Assembly (NCBI GenBank): GCA_964569715.1
Contig: CAZMUD010000023.1
Coordinates: 1 to 15,383, forward strand
Direction of reading: 5' to 3'
Origin: CAZMUD01 sp964569715
GTDB lineage: Bacteria > Chloroflexota > Dehalococcoidia > Dehalococcoidales > UBA2162
DNA length: 15,383 bases
Every line of letters starts with the position of its first letter. Within the stretch, counting starts at the first letter, position 1. A program made the translations under genes and the position numbers. This document shows positions 1 through 6,207 of the stretch, in pieces. The notes beneath the pieces are model-generated. The model made no database searches, was not told where the DNA came from, and worked only from the letters and a program-made list of their open reading frames with translations.

Positions 1-805
1 AAAGCCCAAGCTGCTATCTATAGATTTGAACCTACCTATGGAGATGACCAAAGAACAACTGGAGATAATGTGGGATACCATGCACCGGGAGTGTCAGCGG
101 CTTGGAATCTCCGTCATCTGTGGCCATACTGCCAGATATGAGAATTGCCATTATCCTATGGTGGGTGGAGCTACCATAGTTGGTATCGGTGAGACCAATG
201 AATACGTCACTCCCAGGATGATGAGAGCTGGAGACAAGATAATCATTACCAAGGGACCGGCTATTGAGGCAACAGGTATCTTCGCCACTATGTTCCCCCG
301 GCTTATTGAGGAGCAATTCGGGCACGACTTTAGCCAGAGGGCACAGCCGATATTCTATAAAATGTCGGTGGTGGAGGACGCCATGACGGCGGTAGGCGTT
401 GGAATAAGAGAAAACGGGGTTACTGCCATGCATGATGCCACTGAGTGCGGGGTGTGGGGAGGACTATATGAACTAGCCCAGGCTGCTGGTTTGGGGGTAA
501 GGGTAGAAAAGGAGCAAATCGTAGTTGAAGACTGTATAGCAGAGATATGCAGTTATTTTGGCATCGACCCCTACGCCTCTATCAGCGAGGGGACACTAAT
601 CATCGCCTGCCGCCGGCATAAAGCCCGTGAGGTAGTGGAAGCTCTATCTCAAAAGGGTATCAATTCCTCCATCGTCGGCGAGTTAACAGAGCCAGGGAAG
701 GGAATGGTACTGGTAGAAGGCGGAAGGGAGAAAAAACTGGAACATCCTATCGTTGACCCCTTCTGGCAGGCTTTCTACAACGCCCTTAAGAAATATAGCT
801 CATAA
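1..805 (+). CDS. AIR synthase-related (HypE/SelD-like) protein, 5' partial
   Basis: The reading frame is open to the left edge with no stop, and the first internal starts fall inside conserved sequence, so the 5' end of the gene is missing. What remains is the end of the N-terminal AIRS domain (CGHTARYENC followed by MVGGATIVGIGET) and a full AIRS_C domain: AGDKIIITKG, then MHDATECGVWGGLYELAQAAG, then the EGTLII strand. PurM, SelD, ThiL and HypE share this ATP-binding fold. The domain order and the MHDATECG..GGLYELA segment are closest to HypE-like proteins. True HypE ends in a cysteine (PRIC) that carries the thiocarbamate/thiocyanate; this protein ends in KKYSS and lacks it, so a HypE role in NiFe-cofactor cyanide synthesis is unlikely. 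The substrate is unknown. It lies 13 bases before mnmA and probably shares its transcript. Confidence 0.85.
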   Translation, partial: KPKLLSIDLNLPMEMTKEQLEIMWDTMHRECQRLGISVICGHTARYENCHYPMVGGATIVGIGETNEYVTPRMMRAGDKIIITKGPAIEATGIFATMFPRLIEEQFGHDFSQRAQPIFYKMSVVEDAMTAVGVGIRENGVTAMHDATECGVWGGLYELAQAAGLGVRVEKEQIVVEDCIAEICSYFGIDPYASISEGTLIIACRRHKAREVVEALSQKGINSSIVGELTEPGKGMVLVEGGREKKLEHPIVDPFWQAFYNALKKYSS

Positions 806-818
806 GGAAGGAAATACA

Positions 819-1901
819 GTGAGGGTAGTAGTGGCCATGAGTGGCGGGGTGGATTCATCCGTGGCTGCGGCTCTTCTTAAAGAGCAAGGTTACCAGGTCA
901 GAGGGGTAAAAATGAAAATATGGGATGGGAAGACTTTCCCGGGGGAAGGAAGGCACCATGGCTGCTACGGACCGGGTGAGGAAGAGGATATAGAGGACGC
1001 CCGAAAGGTTGCCCAAACCTTAGGGATTGATTTCCATGTTTTTGACCTGAGTCAAGAATACAAAGCCGAAGTCCTGGATTACTTTTGCCACGAGTACCTA
1101 TCGGGAAGAACCCCCAATCCGTGCCTCAGATGTAACCGCAAGGTTAAGTTTGATGCCCTGCTTAGCCAGGCTCAGGATAATGGAATTGAGTTTGATTATT
1201 TTGCCACCGGCCACTATGCCCGGGTAGAATATGATAACAGTAAGCGCCGCTACCTGCTCAAAAAGGCCAAGGACTTAACCAAAGACCAGTCCTATTTTAT
1301 CTCCTCTTTGTCTCAGCAGCAGCTTGGGCGCTCGCTCTTCCCTATCGGCAACTACACCAAGGAAGAAGTAAAAAAGATGGCAGTCGATTTTAGGTTAGGG
1401 GTTGATAATAAGCCGGAGAGTCAGGATTTTATCGTTGGGGGTTACTCTCCTCTTATTGAGGCAGCACAGCCGGGGCCAATACTGGATAAACAGGGAGATA
1501 TCCTGGGAGAGCATCGGGGAATCCCATTTTATACCATCGGGCAGCGCAAGGGGCTAAGTATCTCTGCCAAAGAGCCACTCTATGTCACCGCCATTGACCG
1601 AGAAAAGAATGCCATCATAGTGGGCAGTAAAGAAGAAGTATATCGAGACGAACTTATAGCCTCAGGGCTAAACTGGATAGCCATAGAAGAATTAAAGCGA
1701 CCGACTAAGCTCAAGGCAAAGATAAGATACGCTCATAAGGAGACCGAGACAATGGTAACGCCCCTGAGCAAAGACAAGGTTTATGTAAAGTTCAAGGAAC
1801 CTCAGATGGCAATTACCCCCGGGCAGGCGGTAGTCTTTTACCGTGGAGATGTGGTGATAGGCGGCGGAACGATAGAGAGAACAATGACGGAGACCAGGTA
1901 A
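819..1901 (+). CDS. mnmA: tRNA-specific 2-thiouridylase MnmA
   Basis: Adenylates and thiolates U34 of tRNA Lys, Glu and Gln in the cytoplasm, using persulfide sulfur relayed from a cysteine desulfurase. GTG at 819 is the chosen start: AAGGAAGG lies 7 bases upstream and the protein then begins VRVVVAMSGGVDSS, as family members do, giving 360 aa, the usual length. Seen: the PP-loop SGGVDSS (residues 8-14), the NPCLRCNRKVKF motif with Cys102, TGHYAR (130-135), KDQSYF (155-160) and the C-terminal beta-barrel with YTIGQRKGL. Odd: the second catalytic Cys (Cys199 in E. coli, in GICFIG) is replaced; here the segment reads ESQDFIVGGY (200-209). The loop after the PP-loop reads GCYGPGEEEDIEDA. This looks like a distinct MnmA subfamily rather than a decayed gene, because the rest is intact. 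Confidence 0.95.
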   Translation: MRVVVAMSGGVDSSVAAALLKEQGYQVRGVKMKIWDGKTFPGEGRHHGCYGPGEEEDIEDARKVAQTLGIDFHVFDLSQEYKAEVLDYFCHEYLSGRTPNPCLRCNRKVKFDALLSQAQDNGIEFDYFATGHYARVEYDNSKRRYLLKKAKDLTKDQSYFISSLSQQQLGRSLFPIGNYTKEEVKKMAVDFRLGVDNKPESQDFIVGGYSPLIEAAQPGPILDKQGDILGEHRGIPFYTIGQRKGLSISAKEPLYVTAIDREKNAIIVGSKEEVYRDELIASGLNWIAIEELKRPTKLKAKIRYAHKETETMVTPLSKDKVYVKFKEPQMAITPGQAVVFYRGDVVIGGGTIERTMTETR

Positions 1902-1916
1902 GGAGGAACAAAAAGG

Positions 1917-2708
1917 GTGGAGGATGAAGTAGAGAGATTTCCTGTATTACGATTCACTAAGGAAGGCAGAAGTAGCCTTGAGGAGGTAGTGGCCAGAGAA
2001 TTTCCGGTTACCATCATCCTAAACGACCAAGAATTAGTAACTCTACTCTGTTCCCCAAACAACCTAAAGTATTTGGTTGTCGGCTTTCTTTCCTCCGAAG
2101 GGTTACTCAAAAGCAAAGATGAAATCAAAAAGATTGTAGCCGATAACCAGAGAGGTATCATACGGCTAGATACCGTAGAGGCTAAAGGATTTGACCAAGA
2201 TGCTCTGTTCAAACGACTTATAACTTCGGGGTGCGGAAGAGGGGCTTCTTTTTACAGCGCAGCTGATGCCACCAGCCAAAAAGTAGAGTCCCAGATGGAA
2301 ATATCAGCTGATGAAGTTTTTACCCTGGCAAACGAATTTCAACATGGCTCCGAGGTTTATCTGGCAACTCATGGTGTTCACAGCGCTGCCTTATGCGACC
2401 GGAAAAGCATATTGGTCTTTAGCGAGGATATAGGCAGGCATAATGCCATTGATAAAATCTTTGGGAAATGCCTTCTGGAGGATATCCCCACCGATGACCG
2501 TGTAATAATAACCAGTGGCAGAATTTCCTCAGAGATATTGCACAAAGTGGCTAAAAGAGGTATTCCCATAATCATCTCCATAGCTACGCCGACCAACATG
2601 GGAGTAAGGATAGCTGATAACCTGGGCATCACTCTAATTGGCTTCGCCAGAGGGAAGAAGATGAATGTCTATACCAATGATTGGAGGATAGTGCACAATG
2701 GAAAATAG
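1917..2708 (+). CDS. fdhD: Formate dehydrogenase sulfurtransferase FdhD
   Basis: FdhD passes sulfur from a cysteine desulfurase to the molybdenum/tungsten bis-MGD cofactor, activating formate dehydrogenase. The GTG start at 1917 follows AGGAGG (1901-1906), which overlaps the mnmA stop codon. The 263-aa product shows the mobile cysteine loop TSGCGRG (Cys106), the central FSEDIGRHNAIDKIFG motif and the cofactor-binding TSGRISSEILHKVAKRGIP segment, all typical of the family. E. coli FdhD has CxxC in the loop; here only one Cys is present, which is known in other bacterial members and keeps the essential residue. The last 11 bases overlap nadA, so the two are translationally coupled. It implies that the organism makes a Mo/W formate dehydrogenase, encoded outside this window. 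Confidence 0.93.
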   Translation: MEDEVERFPVLRFTKEGRSSLEEVVAREFPVTIILNDQELVTLLCSPNNLKYLVVGFLSSEGLLKSKDEIKKIVADNQRGIIRLDTVEAKGFDQDALFKRLITSGCGRGASFYSAADATSQKVESQMEISADEVFTLANEFQHGSEVYLATHGVHSAALCDRKSILVFSEDIGRHNAIDKIFGKCLLEDIPTDDRVIITSGRISSEILHKVAKRGIPIIISIATPTNMGVRIADNLGITLIGFARGKKMNVYTNDWRIVHNGK

Positions 2709-3609
2709 TGATACCGAACTAATAGAGAAGATAACAAGCCTTAAAAAAAGAAAAAATGCTGTTATTCTGGCACATAACTATCAACTGGGTGAGGTTCAGG
2801 ATATAGCTGACTTCGTTGGTGATTCCCTGGAGCTAAGCCAAAAGGCAGCCAAAACCGATGCTGATGTTATAGTATTCTGTGGAGTCCTCTTCATGGCAGA
2901 AACAGCCTCCATTCTTTGTCCAGACAAGGTAGTCCTGCTCCCAGATAGGCACGCCGGCTGCCCCATGGCTGATATGCTCACCGCCAAACACCTACGGGAG
3001 AAAAAGAAGGAGCACCCCGAGGCTACGGTAGTCTGCTATGTCAATTCCTCGGCTGCGGTCAAGGCAGAGTCAGATATTTGCTGCACCTCGGCTAACGCCG
3101 TCAGGCTTGTTGAGAAACTGGGCGATGCTGAGAAGATACTGTTTGTGCCTGACCAGTATTTAGGTAACTATGTTTCCACCAAAACCGGGAAGGAAATGCT
3201 CCTTTGGCCCGGATTTTGCCCTGCCCACGTTAGGATACAACCGCAGTATATCTCCAGACTAAAAGTGGAGCACCCGCAAGCCAAAGCGGTAGTTCACCCG
3301 GAATGCAGTCCAGAGGTCATCGCCCTGGCTGATGAGGTTCTGAGCACAGGAGGAATACTCCGATTTGCCCATGAAACCAAAGCAGAAGAGATAATTGTGG
3401 GGACAGAGATAGGGATAATACACAGGCTGATAAAGGAGAATCCAGGCAAAAGATTCATCCCAGCCTCTGAGCAAGCAATCTGCCCCACAATGAAACTAAT
3501 CACCCTGAAGAATGTTCTCTGGTCTCTGGAGAAGATGGCTTACCAGATAAGAATTCCGGAAAGAACCCGCCTCAAGGCAAAAGCCGCCGTGGATAAAATG
3601 CTCTCCTAA
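2698..3609 (+). CDS. nadA: Quinolinate synthase NadA
   Basis: Condenses iminoaspartate with dihydroxyacetone phosphate to quinolinate, the second step of de novo NAD synthesis, using a [4Fe-4S] cluster. The 303-aa protein has the compact length of the Thermotoga/Pyrococcus type. Seen: LAHNYQ (24-29), GDSLELS (41-47), DRHAGCPMADM with Cys88, CYVNSSAAVKAESDICCTSANAV (113-135, motif spans the substrate site), PGFCPAH with Cys174, HPECSPEV (200-207), GTEIGIIHRL (235-244) and CPTMKLITL with Cys262. Cys88, Cys174 and Cys262 have the spacing of the three cluster ligands. ATG 2698 lies inside the fdhD end (11-base overlap). nadB and nadC are not in the window. No clear terminator follows; the next gene starts 164 bases downstream. 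Confidence 0.95.
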   Translation: MENSDTELIEKITSLKKRKNAVILAHNYQLGEVQDIADFVGDSLELSQKAAKTDADVIVFCGVLFMAETASILCPDKVVLLPDRHAGCPMADMLTAKHLREKKKEHPEATVVCYVNSSAAVKAESDICCTSANAVRLVEKLGDAEKILFVPDQYLGNYVSTKTGKEMLLWPGFCPAHVRIQPQYISRLKVEHPQAKAVVHPECSPEVIALADEVLSTGGILRFAHETKAEEIIVGTEIGIIHRLIKENPGKRFIPASEQAICPTMKLITLKNVLWSLEKMAYQIRIPERTRLKAKAAVDKMLS

Positions 3610-3649
3610 TCCAACAGCAACAGGTCAAACCCCATCCCGTTGTCTAAGC

Positions 3650-3714
3650 AATTCTTTATAAAACCTTTATGAAACCTTTATGAGATATTTATCATTTTTA
3701 TGTCTATCTTTATG
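3650..3714 (+). promoter_or_regulatory. Helically phased TTTAT(G) repeat array, candidate operator
   Basis: TTTATN hexamers begin at 3655, 3666, 3677 and 3688, exactly 11 bases apart, and again at 3697 and 3709. The two middle units are a perfect 11-base tandem repeat, AAACCTTTATG (3661-3671 and 3672-3682). One more TTTATG lies at 3753 next to the gene start. An 11-base period places the sites on one face of the helix, which suits cooperative binding of a regulator, possibly the LuxR-type protein encoded just downstream. AT-rich bent DNA is the alternative. Function is inferred. Confidence 0.5.
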
Positions 3715-3773
3715 TTCGTATGGTAGATTGAAGGTAAATCAAAATAAGATTATTTATGTCTGAGGAGGCAAAA

Positions 3774-4562
3774 ATGGAAAAGGTTCGTATTTTTCTGGCT
3801 GACTGGCAGGTACTCTTCAGGGAAGGTATTCACTTCACCCTTTCCGGAGAAGAGGACTTTGAGGTTATTGGTGAGGCTACCGATAATGAAGAAGCACTTA
3901 ATCTCATTGAAAAAAATCCGCCAGAGGTAGCTATTTTTAATGCCAACCGGGGCAAGCCCAGCGGTATTGATATTACACGCCGCATCAAGCAAAACCTGCC
4001 ATCAGTGGTGATAATTTTGATTATAGATAATTACAATGATGAGCAGCTCTTCTCGGCAATAAAGAGTGGGGCAAGCGCCTGCCTGAGCAAAGAGATGAGC
4101 CCTGACGAACTGATGGATACTATCCGAAAGGTAGCTCAGGGAGAGTATCCCATAAGTGGAGCCTTGCTCAAACCAGAAATTGCCTCCCGTGTTATTGACG
4201 AATTCGAAGCCTCCTCGTTAATAAGTGAAGAGGTGGATAATCTGCTGTCTCGCCTTTTGCCTGCTGAGGCTGAGATTTTACACCACATCGCTGGTGAAAC
4301 CCCGGTCGAGGAGATAACCAAGGCTCTAGGCATTAGTGAACAAGCTATCAGGCATCACCTTGACCTTATCCTGACCAAGCTGGTGGCTAACGACCACAGC
4401 CGCGAGGTGATTGAGGCAGCGCAAAGCAACCTGCCGTCAATAATCTCCAAAGCCAAGAGGGGAGGCAGACCGGCAGCCGAGTATATAACCAAGGATGAAT
4501 TCACTGAGTTCAAACAAACTGTAACCGAGCGCCTTAAATCCTTCCTTGGCGAGTTAGGTTAA
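3774..4562 (+). CDS. Atypical response regulator: pseudo-receiver plus LuxR-type HTH
   Basis: ATG 3774 is chosen because GAGGAGG (3762-3768) sits 5 bases before it; an in-frame ATG at 3756 would place that site inside the gene. The product is 262 aa. Residues 1-120 match the NarL-family receiver along their length (VLFREGI, GEATDNEEAL, SAIKSGA, Lys106). Key positions have changed, however. The acidic pair is AD-W (Asp10 kept, next residue Trp11), the phosphoacceptor Asp is Asn56 (AIFNANRG), and the switch Thr is Ile (ILIIDN). Residues ~158-215 form a LuxR-like helix-turn-helix (EEITKALGISEQAIRHHL). A ~45-residue tail has a basic GGRPAAEY stretch and a helical end. It is likely a DNA-binding regulator that does not use phosphorylation. 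No kinase is adjacent. The repeat array upstream and the exported-protein cluster downstream are candidate targets. Confidence 0.85.
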   Translation: MEKVRIFLADWQVLFREGIHFTLSGEEDFEVIGEATDNEEALNLIEKNPPEVAIFNANRGKPSGIDITRRIKQNLPSVVIILIIDNYNDEQLFSAIKSGASACLSKEMSPDELMDTIRKVAQGEYPISGALLKPEIASRVIDEFEASSLISEEVDNLLSRLLPAEAEILHHIAGETPVEEITKALGISEQAIRHHLDLILTKLVANDHSREVIEAAQSNLPSIISKAKRGGRPAAEYITKDEFTEFKQTVTERLKSFLGELG

Positions 4563-4606
4563 AGCTAAGCAGGGTTTGCGGGAAGCAATGACTTTCCTAG
4601 GTGCTT

Positions 4607-4694
4607 AAAGGAGGTAAAAAAATGTGAAACGGAATAAAAAAAGAAGGTGGCAGGAATTCCCAAACCGATAGCTGGCAAGGAAAACCCACCACCT
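4607..4694 (+). promoter_or_regulatory. Leader with strong RBS, start-stop codon pair and possible 15-codon basic peptide
   Basis: A near-perfect Shine-Dalgarno, AAAGGAGG (4607-4614), is followed 7 bases later by ATG immediately followed by TGA (4622-4627). A GTG overlapping that ATG (4624) opens 15 codons ending at TAG 4669-4671, reading VKRNKKRRWQEFPNR, strongly basic. A 6-bp stem AGGTGG/CCACCT (4645-4650 with 4689-4694) encloses the end of this frame. A ribosome site this strong ahead of a non-gene suggests a translated leader controlling the exported-protein cluster, or the relic of a lost gene. No known riboswitch class was recognised. Confidence 0.35.
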
Positions 4695-4736
4695 AAATAA
4701 TTGTCAATTACTAAAAACTTAAGAAAGGAGAGAAAA

Positions 4737-5492
4737 ATGGTTAAAGTTATTTATAGGGAACACGGGCAACAGGCTGACCTAGGCGGCAAAAGCGTGGCCG
4801 AGGTGCGGGAGCTGTATAAATCAGAATTCAGCATACCCGACCAGACCAGGGCCAGCCTGAATGGCAAACAGCTAAAAAGGAAGCTGGAGCCAGAGACAAA
4901 GCTGGGCGACGAAGATAAGCTGTCCTTTGAGGAAAGAAGCGGAAGGGCACTGATTCTATTAGGTGCTTTTCTGCTCACCCTGGCTATTACCGGCGGCTTA
5001 TTTGCCTATACCTGGCTTACAACCTCAGCAACAATTGTCGCCACCGCAGTTCAGGCCGACTTTGCCAGTGTCTCATACAATGCGAGTCCTGCCCCATACA
5101 CATTTCTCGGAAAAGTGCGTGGCACTATAGGGGCCGCATACATGTTCGATGTATCCAAGAACGCTGGCTACGCCGGTGACCTGGAAGTGCAAGTGTCCCT
5201 CGCCAACCCAGACAAGCTGACCCAGGACTATACCTTCTGGATGCTGAGGCTGAAGCTTACCGACGACAGCGGCACCCTAGGGTGGGACACCGGCAACACC
5301 ACTCAGGTTATCAGCCTAGACAACCCGACGGTTAGTTTTTCCTGCGATAGCGTGAACATGACAGAGGCTCGCTATGTTAGAGTGTTAGGTGGCGCCTACC
5401 GGGTACGTGGCCATAGCCTAGGAGCATTTGGCGGAGAAGACCCCGTAATCTTTTGCCAGGTCTTGCAGGCTGGCGCTCACCCTGGTCCGTAA
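4737..5492 (+). CDS. Membrane protein with cytoplasmic beta-grasp domain and SipW-cognate-like exported domain
   Basis: ATG 4737 follows AAAGGAG (4724-4730); the product is 251 aa. Residues 1-66 look like a ubiquitin/ThiS-type beta-grasp domain (MVKVIYREHGQ, KSVAEVRELY, ASLNGKQLKRKL, LGDEDKLSFEE). It has no C-terminal Gly-Gly, so use as a conjugated tag or sulfur carrier is not supported. Residues 71-91 are one hydrophobic segment ending ITGGLFAYTW, the same motif as the signal peptides of the three following proteins, where a SipW-type peptidase could cut after Ala90. The exterior part (100-251) carries the family core: YAGDLEVQVSLANPDKLTQDYTF and GGAYRV near the end. A cytoplasmic domain ahead of a signal-like segment is unusual. 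It is probably the membrane anchor or assembly base of the cluster. It differs from its paralogs by lacking the final QR. Confidence 0.75.
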   Translation: MVKVIYREHGQQADLGGKSVAEVRELYKSEFSIPDQTRASLNGKQLKRKLEPETKLGDEDKLSFEERSGRALILLGAFLLTLAITGGLFAYTWLTTSATIVATAVQADFASVSYNASPAPYTFLGKVRGTIGAAYMFDVSKNAGYAGDLEVQVSLANPDKLTQDYTFWMLRLKLTDDSGTLGWDTGNTTQVISLDNPTVSFSCDSVNMTEARYVRVLGGAYRVRGHSLGAFGGEDPVIFCQVLQAGAHPGP

Positions 5493-5512
5493 CCACCTGA
5501 AGGCTAGTTAAC

Positions 5513-5541
5513 GGGGCTCTCTCCCAAGTAGAGGGAGCCCC
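5513..5541 (+). other. Strong intergenic RNA hairpin
   Basis: GGGGCTCTCTC (5513-5523) pairs with GAGGGAGCCCC (5531-5541) over 11 base pairs, with one G-U pair and a 7-base loop. No U-tract follows (ACCCAACCAG), so it is not a standard intrinsic terminator. Its place between the first and second exported-protein genes suggests an RNA-processing or mRNA-stability element that sets their ratio. Confidence 0.6.
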
Positions 5542-5631
5542 ACCCAACCAGAGAAAAGACATAGTTAAACAAAGGACTGAAAACAAGGAGATACTAGGAA
5601 TTTAAGGAAAGAGGAAAAAGGAGGAAGAAAA

Positions 5632-6162
5632 ATGAAAAAACTTTTAATCATAGGTCTAGTGGCAGTAATGTTGGTCACCGGTGGCATGTTTGCCTCTACT
5701 TACACCACAGCCACCGCCACCATCGGTGTCACTGCGCCAACATCAGACTTTGCCGAGGTGACCGCTGAGAACCTAACAGCACTGGCACCAACCGTATTCG
5801 GCAAATACACCGGCACCTGGCCATCGGGCACCCTGTTCACGATAACTCCAGACGCCAGTTATACCGGTGACCTGGTGATAAGAGCTTACCTGGTCAATAC
5901 CGGGGCACTGAGTCGCTACTATGAGCACCTTAACATGTCGCTTCAGTTTACCGACAACACCAGCACCATCACCGATGAGCAGGGAATCACCCAGGTCCTC
6001 AACCTGCAAAACTCAGAGGTTATGTTTGACTGGGAAAATGCTACTGGCGACTCCCCATACAAGGTTGAGCTCACCGGGGGCGGCTACCGCCTGCACTCGT
6101 GGAAATCGATGAGCGGTGGCAGTGTGCAACCCCAGCTATGGATGGAGATTACCCAAAGGTAA
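5632..6162 (+). CDS. Small SipW-cognate exported protein (minimal family member)
   Basis: ATG 5632 has an excellent ribosome site, AAAGGAGG (ending 5624), the strongest of the exported-protein genes, which suggests high expression. The 176-aa product starts with a signal peptide (KK, hydrophobic 4-18, TGGMFA, predicted cut after Ala21) of the SipW-cognate kind seen in TasA/camelysin proteins, followed by TTATATIGVTAPTSDF. The mature part is beta-rich and Thr/Ser-rich: FTITPDASYTGDLVIRAYLVNTGALSRYYEHLN with the strand pattern shared by all four paralogs (residues ~64-100), then LNLQNSEVMF and the C-terminal GGGYRLHSW...QPQLWMEITQR. It is the bare core with no inserted domains. It is most likely the major subunit if these proteins form a fibre. 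Overall identity to TasA itself is not evident by eye; the assignment rests on the signal motif and the neighbouring peptidase. Confidence 0.75.
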   Translation: MKKLLIIGLVAVMLVTGGMFASTYTTATATIGVTAPTSDFAEVTAENLTALAPTVFGKYTGTWPSGTLFTITPDASYTGDLVIRAYLVNTGALSRYYEHLNMSLQFTDNTSTITDEQGITQVLNLQNSEVMFDWENATGDSPYKVELTGGGYRLHSWKSMSGGSVQPQLWMEITQR

Positions 6163-6207
6163 TCTGCCAAAAGACCTGAAAGCTGACCAATCAGTGGGGA
6201 AGAAAAG

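Noticed and set aside
1838..2212. Minus-strand frame of 124 codons across the mnmA-fdhD junction
   Set aside because: It is Ser-rich with no domain, opposite two well-supported genes.
3719..3756. Sigma-70 promoter TTGAAG (3728-3733) for the pseudo-receiver gene
   Set aside because: At 17-18 bases downstream the -10 candidates match poorly (TATTTA, 3 of 6), and initiation there would remove the ribosome site.
4563..4736. c-di-GMP or other known riboswitch before the surface cluster
   Set aside because: Fragments such as CAAACC and GATAGCTGGC recall GEMM motifs, but the full consensus and stem arrangement cannot be built.
4737..4940. Beta-grasp domain as a sulfur carrier or ubiquitin-like modifier
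   Set aside because: There is no terminal Gly-Gly; the domain runs straight into a membrane segment.
5513..5541. Intrinsic terminator
   Set aside because: The stem is strong, but no run of T follows on either strand, and the operon appears to continue into the next gene.
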